From assembly GCA_900557355.1 (NCBI GenBank), contig USSR01000052.1, forward strand, positions 1 to 18,127: a stretch of DNA of 18,127 bases, given 5' to 3'. Source of the stretch: an uncultured Bacteroides sp. (GTDB lineage: Bacteria; Bacteroidota; Bacteroidia; Bacteroidales; Bacteroidaceae). Positions 8,913 through 15,796 of the stretch are shown here, piece by piece (the first letter of the stretch is position 1; the number at the start of each line of letters is the position of its first letter). A model generated the notes under the pieces. It was not told where the DNA came from. It saw only the letters and a program-made list of their open reading frames with translations, and did not search any database. The translations under genes were made by a program, and so were the position numbers.

Positions 8913-11267
8913 ATGTATAAGCTTTTATATAACATTTCATTTGCCGAATTGAAAAGAGAATGGTTACTATTGTTAATAATCAATTTCTGTATAGCACCCA
9001 TAGAAATGCTGGCAAACTATAAGATTGAATCTTCCAATTATATTTTAAGAGTAGCATCCAAAGATAAAGGAAGGTTGCTGTTGCAAAACAAACAATCGGA
9101 GACATTAGTACAACTTGGCGAGCTGAAACTTGGCCAGTGGCCTCAACTGGAACTCGAAAACAATTGTAAATATGAAATAACTGAGGTGAATGGGGCAAGT
9201 GCCATTCGTATCCATTATTTTTTTCCTCCATCAGTACCGACTTCGATGAAACTTACAGGTACATTCATAGTGCATCAAGACCGGGTGGACGTACAGTATT
9301 TGCTTTCAGGAGTTCCCGAAAAGTATAAGGCTGACTGGAAAGGATGTCAGTTCCGTTTCTGCCTGCCCGAAAACGCCGGTACTCAAAAACTTCCGGAAGC
9401 TAAATTGGGGATATGGCAGCGGGATGCTAAAGGAGGACTTCCGTTAGAAACAGCCGATGCCAAAATATTCCCGTTTTTGATTAAAAACCGCTTGCTTTGC
9501 CTTACTTATGGAGCCGATAACAAAGTCGACTCAAATTGGAAAGGAAAAGACTACAAACATACGATTCTATCCCGTCAGGAAGACGGCAACTATTTCACTC
9601 AGTTTTCAATCCTATTTCCTCCTTATGGATGGCCTTACGAAGCTATCAGTGCAAAATGGCAGAAACGTCCGTTTGCCTTGAAACTCACCACAGATAAAGT
9701 CTATAACTGGTGGGAGGACGCAACTGCCCCAATCGGCGTACAAGCTAAAATCATCAATACGTCACCTGTTCACCAGAAGTATGTACTTAAGTATTGGATC
9801 CGCGACTATGCCGGAAATTACATAGTGAATCACTCCAAGAAGTGCTTCTTAAAAACAGGAGAAATACAAGTTCATCCCATTGAATTTATGGCAGATACGG
9901 AACGGGAAATTTATTTTGTAGAAGTCTCCGTTGAAGATGAAAACGGAAAAGAACAGATTTTCTCGAGGACAAGCCTGGCTATATTGCCTCCTCATGAGTT
10001 TAAAGCCACACCCGATGAAAACATTATGGGGCTTTCAGCCTATTGGGCCATTCCCGATTCCATGAACCTAAAACGTTTATTAAACCGGATGGGAGTCCGA
10101 TGGGTACGTAACGGAATCACCAGCAGTTTCAAAAACATAGAAGCCACATTTCACAATAACATAGACTGGAAGAAGAAATGGAAAGATACAGAGCGGGAAG
10201 AATTGATACGTTCCTTTTTTCGAAAGATTGTGAAGAATGGGAACAAAATATGGGAATTTGGCAATGAACTGAACATGAGTTCACCGGACATTGCCGGTGC
10301 CGGTGAAGGCATTGGTAAGGCTAGTTTGGCCGAAGCATATATAGAGTGGTTGAAAGCCATACGCAAAGTTCAAAAAGAAAAAACTGAATGGCAGAACATT
10401 CAGATTATCTCATTCGGAATAGCAGGTGCAGATGAGGTCTTCCTGGAAAAGATTGTAGAATTAGGAGGATGGGACTTACTGGACGGAATCGCATTGCATC
10501 CGGGCAGAGGTAATTTTACACCTGATTTTCCGGTAATCGCTCCTTGGGAAGATTTCAAGAAGCCCGCTTTCGGATATCAATACTGGAATTATTACGGTTC
10601 TATCCGAGTAGTTAAGAACTTCATACAAAAGCATGGAGGCGACAAAGATTTGTACCTCACCGAAATATACGCGCTTGATTATCCCAATCATTCATGGAAT
10701 GACACCCCTCGCGAGGCGGCGGAGAATTTATTATTATCATATGCGCTTGCAGCAGTAGAGGGAGTAAAGAATGCGCTTTACTATCAGCTATTTAACTCCG
10801 TATGGTTCGACCATTTAGGAGTAAATGCCACTAACCGGGAGTATTTCTTTGGGATGATCAACCGAGATTTAAGCTTCAAGCCTTCTTTGATGGCCTTTTG
10901 CAACACGGCTGAAGTATTGGATAAAGCCACATTCAAAGGCTGGATACGGATGGACGAAAAGCATCCGTTCAGCAGAGGAATTTTATTTGATACTCCTCGA
11001 GGAAGCATGGCTGTACTTTGGGACAGGACAGAAGGAAATATTCTGACTCATCCCAACGGAGATATTTTTCCGGAACCTTGGGTAAGCTCATGGAAAACAA
11101 AAAAGAGACTGACATTGCCAAGCAATGTTCCAGAGGTCACCTTACTGAATGCCATCGGACAAAAACAGATAGTGCCTACTACCAATAATCAGGTAACTAT
11201 AGAATTGACTGGTGCTCCTTGCGTAATATACGGAATAGATGCATCACGAATTCAGCTTTATCATTAA
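8913..11267 (+). CDS. Secreted clan GH-A-type glycoside hydrolase, family not assigned
   Basis: 784 aa. A Sec-type signal peptide (hydrophobic core about residues 17-33) is followed by about 350 residues rich in beta-strand character, then a probable TIM barrel beginning near ENIMGLSAYWAIPD. Clan GH-A hallmarks are WEFGNELN, with Glu452 as likely acid/base, and YLTEIYALD, with Glu584 as likely nucleophile; the 132-residue spacing fits strands 4 and 7. A C-terminal beta domain ends at APCVIYGIDASRIQLYH. These motifs resemble those of GH39, GH51 and GH79, but the overall layout is not one I can place. It is a close paralog of the leftward gene at 12736-15381, with catalytic Glu at identical residue numbers, but lacks that protein's C-terminal sorting domain. 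It probably belongs to the SusCD operon, 88 bp downstream of SusD behind a hairpin. Substrate unknown; a uronic-acid-containing glycan is inferred from neighbours. Confidence 0.75.
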   Translation: MYKLLYNISFAELKREWLLLLIINFCIAPIEMLANYKIESSNYILRVASKDKGRLLLQNKQSETLVQLGELKLGQWPQLELENNCKYEITEVNGASAIRIHYFFPPSVPTSMKLTGTFIVHQDRVDVQYLLSGVPEKYKADWKGCQFRFCLPENAGTQKLPEAKLGIWQRDAKGGLPLETADAKIFPFLIKNRLLCLTYGADNKVDSNWKGKDYKHTILSRQEDGNYFTQFSILFPPYGWPYEAISAKWQKRPFALKLTTDKVYNWWEDATAPIGVQAKIINTSPVHQKYVLKYWIRDYAGNYIVNHSKKCFLKTGEIQVHPIEFMADTEREIYFVEVSVEDENGKEQIFSRTSLAILPPHEFKATPDENIMGLSAYWAIPDSMNLKRLLNRMGVRWVRNGITSSFKNIEATFHNNIDWKKKWKDTEREELIRSFFRKIVKNGNKIWEFGNELNMSSPDIAGAGEGIGKASLAEAYIEWLKAIRKVQKEKTEWQNIQIISFGIAGADEVFLEKIVELGGWDLLDGIALHPGRGNFTPDFPVIAPWEDFKKPAFGYQYWNYYGSIRVVKNFIQKHGGDKDLYLTEIYALDYPNHSWNDTPREAAENLLLSYALAAVEGVKNALYYQLFNSVWFDHLGVNATNREYFFGMINRDLSFKPSLMAFCNTAEVLDKATFKGWIRMDEKHPFSRGILFDTPRGSMAVLWDRTEGNILTHPNGDIFPEPWVSSWKTKKRLTLPSNVPEVTLLNAIGQKQIVPTTNNQVTIELTGAPCVIYGIDASRIQLYH

Positions 11268-11318
11268 TCAAGGATACCATAAAGTTTAAAAGATTAAGAA
11301 TAATATAAACTATTTACT

Positions 11319-12626
11319 ATGAATACTCAAAAAAAGATTACAGGAATATTGTGCTTCTTACAGTGTTTTGTACTTACGGTGTTGGCTGAAAGTCTTCCTA
11401 AAGACACTATCTTCAGATATCTTGCTTCTAAAGCAAATTATGAAGAAGAAAACATTCCGAATTACGACCTACCTAATCCATTGATAATGAAAAACGGAAG
11501 CACTATAAATACCCTGAAACAATGGAACCAAAAACGCAGGCCGGAACTACTCCGGCTCTTCGAAACGGAAATGTTCGGCAAAGCACCTAAACATCCGAAA
11601 GATATGCACTTCAAAATTCTGACAGAAGACAAAAATGCGTTAGGCGGTATAGCTACACGTAAGGAAGTTTCGGTTTACCTGACAAAAAGTGACAAACACT
11701 ACTTTACAGTCCTCATATATATTCCGAACAAGCGTTCAGGAGCAGTTCCTCTATTCTTCGGATTAAACTTCAAAGGTAACCATACCATCAGCCTAGATCC
11801 CGGTATATCCTATCCAACTCCCGAAAAACAAAAAGAATTTTTATGGAAGAGACTGCCTCCCCGAGGCATTGCAGCTGCCCGATGGCCCATTGAGATGCTA
11901 ATGGAAAACGGATACGCCCTTGCCACAATCTATCGCGGAGACATTGACCCCGATTTTGATGATGCATTTAAAAATGGAGTTCACCCTCTATTCTACAAAA
12001 AAGGACAACATCATCCGGCTAACGACGAATGGGGAACCATAGCCGCGTGGGCATGGGCCATGAGCTGTGCGATGAACTATTTCGAAACAGACAAAGATAT
12101 CAACACATCCCAAGTAGCCGTGTTCGGACATTCACGGCATGGTAAAGCCGCCTTATGGGCAGGAGCCACAGACCAACGTTTTGCTATGATTATCTCCAAT
12201 TGCTCCGGTTGCGGAGGGGCCGCCCTTTCCCGACGTGCAATCGGAGAAACCATTCAAGCCATCAACCAACAGTTTCCCCATTGGTTTTGTCGCAACTTCC
12301 GGAAATACAACAGCAAAGAGAACACGCTTCCTTTTGACCAGCATGAGTTGATAGCTCTTTTAGCCCCACGTCCAGTTTATATTACCAGCGCCACCGAAGA
12401 CCAATGGGCCGACCCTAAAGGAGAATTCCTATCCGGAGTACATGCTACTCCGGTATATGAGTTTATATTCGGAGCAAAGGGGCTAGATGCCAAAGAGATG
12501 CCTCCAAGCGATACTCCTCTACAAGACGGTAGTATCGCCTACCACATTCGTTCTGGCAGGCACGACATCACTCAATATGACTGGAAACAGTATGTGAAGT
12601 TTGCAGATAAATGGTTCAGAAAGTGA
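11319..12626 (+). CDS. CE15-type glucuronoyl esterase
   Basis: 435 aa. Predicted alpha/beta-hydrolase that cleaves esters at the carboxyl group of glucuronic or 4-O-methylglucuronic acid. A signal peptide covers about residues 1-24. The nucleophile motif is GHSRHGKAALWAGA (Ser272, followed by the conserved Arg); many family members read GCSRxGK. Glu360 in TSATEDQWADPKGEF is the likely acid, and His415 in RSGRHDIT completes the triad. RPELLRLFETEMFGKAP and GYALATIYRGDIDPD are typical of bacterial CE15 proteins, some of which are labelled acetyl xylan esterase. The gene starts 51 bp after the GH-A gene and is last in the rightward operon, before a strong terminator. Together with GH88 and a lyase it points to a glycan with esterified uronic acid, although CE15 enzymes can have wider specificity. 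Confidence 0.85.
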   Translation: MNTQKKITGILCFLQCFVLTVLAESLPKDTIFRYLASKANYEEENIPNYDLPNPLIMKNGSTINTLKQWNQKRRPELLRLFETEMFGKAPKHPKDMHFKILTEDKNALGGIATRKEVSVYLTKSDKHYFTVLIYIPNKRSGAVPLFFGLNFKGNHTISLDPGISYPTPEKQKEFLWKRLPPRGIAAARWPIEMLMENGYALATIYRGDIDPDFDDAFKNGVHPLFYKKGQHHPANDEWGTIAAWAWAMSCAMNYFETDKDINTSQVAVFGHSRHGKAALWAGATDQRFAMIISNCSGCGGAALSRRAIGETIQAINQQFPHWFCRNFRKYNSKENTLPFDQHELIALLAPRPVYITSATEDQWADPKGEFLSGVHATPVYEFIFGAKGLDAKEMPPSDTPLQDGSIAYHIRSGRHDITQYDWKQYVKFADKWFRK

Positions 12627-12663
12627 CCTAACACCGAGGCATATGAGGCATGACCCACAAGAT

Positions 12664-12715
12664 AGATAGAAGTGTTAGCCAAGCAAAAAGATTGCTTTGT
12701 GTAACACTTCTATCT
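12664..12715. terminator. Bidirectional intrinsic terminator between convergent genes
   Basis: A perfect 14-bp inverted repeat (12664-12677 AGATAGAAGTGTTA with 12702-12715 TAACACTTCTATCT) encloses an inner 5-bp stem (AAGCA/TGCTT). It sits in the 109-bp gap between the converging CE15 and GH-A/T9SS genes and could stop transcription from both sides. Confidence 0.8.
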
Positions 12716-12735
12716 TAAGGATAATATAAACTGTT

Positions 12736-15381
12736 CTATTGCTTGATAACCTTCTTGGTTATGCGTTCGACACCATTTATGTCGAAGACTGCGTAATAGA
12801 TTCCTGCATTGATTCCGGTCACGTTTATGCTGTATTCCAAGGTATTACCTGATACAGGAATTGATTGACTTACAATCTGCTGCCCGATTACATTATATAT
12901 ATAGAGATGCATTTGCTCGATGTCCGAATGAAAATTAGCTTTGATGAACAATCGATCCTTTACTGGATTGGGACTTATTCGTATATCTTTCCCGTTGACA
13001 TAAAGGTTCTCTATGCTGGTCGGGGCATCTCCGTGAAGCTGCATCTGAGAGGCATCCATGCCGTAAATAATAACAGGAGCTCCAGTTAGAGTTATTGTAG
13101 CTTTATGGTCTTTCACCGGGATTGATTCTTTTTGTCCGATGGCATTCAATACCGTAATGCTTTCTTCTTTGCAGGGCAAAGTCAGTTCCGTTTGTATATT
13201 CCATGAACTGATCCAAGGTTCCGGAGAACTGTTCCCATTGGGACGTGGAAGTATATCGCCTTCTATTCTATCCCAAATAATACTCATAGGACCTTTAGGC
13301 GTATCGAACATGATTCCTTTGCTGAAAGGATTATTTTCACTAAACTTGATCCATCCTTTGAAACGAGCCCCATCCAACGCTTCGGATATATTGCAGTAGG
13401 CCATGAGGGAAGGCTTGAAACTTAGATCGCGGTTGATTAGACCAAAGAAATATTCACGGTTGTCTTCTCTCACGCCTAATTGATTGTTCCATACTGAATT
13501 GAATAGCTGGTAATAGAGTGCATTCTTTACTCCTTCAGCAGCGGCAAGTGCAAATGAGAGGACCACGTTCTCGGCTGATTCGCGGGAAGTGTCATTCCAT
13601 GAATGGTTCGGAAAGTCAAGTGCGTAGATTTCCGTCAGGTATAAATCTTTATCATTTCCATGTGCTTTGATGAAGTTTTTGAGAATACGGATGGAACCGT
13701 AGTAATTCCAGTATTGATATCCTGAAGAAGGTTTCTCAAATTCATTCCATGGAACTGTTACAGGATAATCGGGAGTAAAGTTACCTCTTCCTGGATGAAG
13801 TGCTATTCCATCCAGCAATTCCCAACCTCCTAGTGTGACGAGTTTTTCCAGGAATACTTCGTCAGTACCGGCAAAACCGAAAGATATAATTTTAATTTTT
13901 TGCCATTCCGTTTTTTCCGACTGTATCTTGCGGATAGCTTTTAACCATTTCACATAAGACTCGGCCAATAGTGCTTTTCCGATACCTTCACCGGCTCCAC
14001 CTATATCAGGAGAACTCATATTCAGTTCATTGCCAAACTCCCAAATTTTGTTTCCGTTCTTCACTATTTCTTGGAAGCAGGTTCGGATTTGTTTATCTCG
14101 TTCTATATCACTCCACTTTTTTGTCCAGTCGATATTGTTATGATACATTGCTTCGATATCCTTGAAACTGCTGTTAATTCCGTTTCTTACCCATCTGACC
14201 CCCATTCTGTTGAGTAACCGTTTCAATTCTGTAGAGTCGGGGATAGCCCAGTAAGCGGAAAGTCCCATGATGTTTTCATCAGAAGTAGATGTGAATTCGT
14301 GTGGGGGGAGGAGCCCTATATTCGTTCTGTGAAATACTTGCTCCTTGCCAGTTTCATCCTCGATGGAAGCCTCTATAAAGTAGATTTCTCTTTCGCTTTC
14401 GGGGGTGAACTCAATGGGATAGACCTGTAGCTGACCGGCTTCTAAAGTAAGTGAACGGCTTTCATTGACAACATAATTTCCGGCATAGTCTCTGATCCAA
14501 TATTTGAGTGTACAATTTTTCTTCTCTTGGGAAGTGTTGGCCAGATTTGCTTTTACACTTAATGTTCCGGATGCATTTTCCCACCAATTGTAAGGTTTAT
14601 CGGTGCTGAGAGTTAATGCAAAGGGACGTCCTTTCCATTGGGCACAGATGGCTTCGTACGGCCAGTCCGAAGAAGCCACCAGTACGGAGAACTTCGTGGA
14701 ATAGGAACCGTCTTTATTATCAATTAAGACGGTATGCCTGTACCAGTCGTCCTTCCAACTGGAATTAGCCTTATTCTCAGGACCATAGGCCAGACATATT
14801 ATTTTATCTTTTACGAGGAATGGGAAGAAATTGGAATCTGCGGCTTCAATGGGCAATCCTCCTTGCGCATCCCGTTGCCATAAGCCGAGTTTGGCCTCTG
14901 GCAATATTTGGGTATTTGCCTTGTTGGAGAGTATGAAGCGAAATTGTGAGCCTCCCCAGTTGGTGACATATCCGGTAGGAACACCGGAAACCCAATATTG
15001 GACGTCTACCCGGTCGGGACGTGCAATGAAGGTTCCGGTCAGTGTAATGGAAGAAGGTACAGATGAAGGAAAAGTGTAGGTGGCGCGGATGGCCTGATAT
15101 CCGTTTACTTCAATGATTTCATAACTGCATGTATTTTCCATTGTGATGGCAGGTGTCCATCCGAACTTTAGTTTTCCGAGTTGAATCAGGTTTTCAGATT
15201 CCTTGTTTTTGATGTACAAAGTCTCTGTGTTTGTGCCTGATGCTTGCAGGATGTAATTGGGCATCTCAATTTTGTATAAAGTTTGCGCATTTAATGGTGC
15301 AATGCACAGACTTATCAAACATAATATCCAAATTCGTTTTAATTTGTGAACTGATTGAGGGAGTAGTGTCTTTTTCTGCAT
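12736..15381 (-). CDS. Secreted clan GH-A-type glycoside hydrolase with C-terminal T9SS sorting domain
   Basis: 881 aa from the ATG at 15381. An upstream TTG at 15438 in the same frame would give 900 aa but overlaps the predicted -7 box, so it is rejected. Signal peptide: IWILCLISLCIAPLNAQ. The body matches the rightward GH-A enzyme along its length (for example MGVRWVRNGI, GYQYWNYYGSIR, GVKNALYYQLFNSVW) and has the same catalytic positions, Glu452 in WEFGNELN and Glu584 in YLTEIYALD. After the paralog's end point (DASQMQLHG) come about 90 extra residues: ISPNPVKDRLFI, a beta-rich segment with YIYNVIGQQIVSQSI, and GIYYAVFDINGVERITKKVIKQ. This is a type A T9SS (Por secretion) C-terminal domain. 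The gene stands alone, converges on CE15, and has its own well-formed promoter with a motif copy. Family and substrate unassigned. Confidence 0.8.
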   Translation of the reverse strand: MQKKTLLPQSVHKLKRIWILCLISLCIAPLNAQTLYKIEMPNYILQASGTNTETLYIKNKESENLIQLGKLKFGWTPAITMENTCSYEIIEVNGYQAIRATYTFPSSVPSSITLTGTFIARPDRVDVQYWVSGVPTGYVTNWGGSQFRFILSNKANTQILPEAKLGLWQRDAQGGLPIEAADSNFFPFLVKDKIICLAYGPENKANSSWKDDWYRHTVLIDNKDGSYSTKFSVLVASSDWPYEAICAQWKGRPFALTLSTDKPYNWWENASGTLSVKANLANTSQEKKNCTLKYWIRDYAGNYVVNESRSLTLEAGQLQVYPIEFTPESEREIYFIEASIEDETGKEQVFHRTNIGLLPPHEFTSTSDENIMGLSAYWAIPDSTELKRLLNRMGVRWVRNGINSSFKDIEAMYHNNIDWTKKWSDIERDKQIRTCFQEIVKNGNKIWEFGNELNMSSPDIGGAGEGIGKALLAESYVKWLKAIRKIQSEKTEWQKIKIISFGFAGTDEVFLEKLVTLGGWELLDGIALHPGRGNFTPDYPVTVPWNEFEKPSSGYQYWNYYGSIRILKNFIKAHGNDKDLYLTEIYALDFPNHSWNDTSRESAENVVLSFALAAAEGVKNALYYQLFNSVWNNQLGVREDNREYFFGLINRDLSFKPSLMAYCNISEALDGARFKGWIKFSENNPFSKGIMFDTPKGPMSIIWDRIEGDILPRPNGNSSPEPWISSWNIQTELTLPCKEESITVLNAIGQKESIPVKDHKATITLTGAPVIIYGMDASQMQLHGDAPTSIENLYVNGKDIRISPNPVKDRLFIKANFHSDIEQMHLYIYNVIGQQIVSQSIPVSGNTLEYSINVTGINAGIYYAVFDINGVERITKKVIKQ

Positions 15382-15435
15382 AAATTTTGGTAATTTAGTG
15401 ATTATACAATTACAGCCGGAAACTGGCTGGCAAGA

Positions 15436-15467
15436 CAAAACTAAGGATTTGAAACAGGTTGTTCAAA
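15436..15467 (-). promoter_or_regulatory. Promoter of the leftward GH-A/T9SS gene
   Basis: On the minus strand TTTG (15467-15464) and TAGTTTTG (15443-15436) are perfect -33 and -7 boxes of the Bacteroidota consensus, separated by 20 bp. The predicted transcript starts near 15429, about 48 nt before the ATG at 15381. Motif copy 3 ends 11 bp upstream of the -33 box. Confidence 0.75.
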
Positions 15468-15478
15468 GAAACAGGGAT

Positions 15479-15499
15479 AAATCATCGGAAACGATTTCA
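15479..15499 (-). promoter_or_regulatory. Shared regulatory motif, copy 3 (upstream of GH-A/T9SS gene)
   Basis: Read toward the leftward gene it is TGAAATCGTTTCCGATGATT. It has the inner inverted repeat ATCG-N4-CGAT. It differs from copy 2 mainly in one core base (TTTCC instead of TTCCC). Its distance to the -7 box is identical to that of copy 2. Confidence 0.65.
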
Positions 15500-15646
15500 T
15501 GAAAAAATGTAAGGATAAAAAAAAAGGATGCATTTCTGTCTGCGCGTTTTCAACCAAGCAATGCTATATTTTTTTCATAAGTATTATGTATGAATTCAAC
15601 AACATTGCAAATACCGAATCTTTACCAAACCAAATAATTTACAACT

Positions 15647-15666
15647 AAATCATCGGGAACGTTTTC
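15647..15666 (-). promoter_or_regulatory. Shared regulatory motif, copy 4
   Basis: Read on the minus strand it is GAAAACGTTCCCGATGATTT. Its orientation matches the leftward gene, about 266 bp from that start, and not the rightward amidase gene. A TTTG (15631-15634) follows at the expected -33 place, but the next TTTG-containing box (15608-15615, GGTATTTG) is four bases too close and only half matches consensus. Confidence 0.55.
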
Positions 15667-15734
15667 TGAAATACAGATTTGCAAAATATATCAAAAAGAA
15701 AGCAATTCAATAAACAATGCAATCTTCTTTTATG

Positions 15735-15742
15735 TACTTTTG
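15735..15742 (+). promoter_or_regulatory. Candidate -7 box of the amidase-like gene
   Basis: TACTTTTG is a perfect TAnnTTTG match located 54 bp before the ATG at 15797. No TTTG is present about 20 bp upstream, so the -33 element is weak or absent. Confidence 0.4.
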
Positions 15743-15796
15743 TATGTACTACTGCCACATAGAAGCAGACATTACAAACTTGAACATTCCATAAGT

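Larger units (their letters stand above)
15382..15796. other. Divergent intergenic region with two motif copies and two promoters
   Basis: This 415-bp AT-rich region lies between the leftward GH-A/T9SS gene and the rightward amidase-like gene. It contains motif copies 3 (15479-15499) and 4 (15647-15666), both facing the leftward gene. A strong leftward promoter (15436-15467) and a rightward -7 box (15735-15742) are visible. I see no RNA gene, mobile element or convincing small ORF. Confidence 0.6.

Noticed and set aside
15382..15438. TTG start at 15438 extending the GH-A/T9SS protein by 19 residues
   Set aside because: The TTG overlaps the predicted -7 box at 15436-15443, and the ATG at 15381 directly begins a normal signal peptide like that of the paralog.
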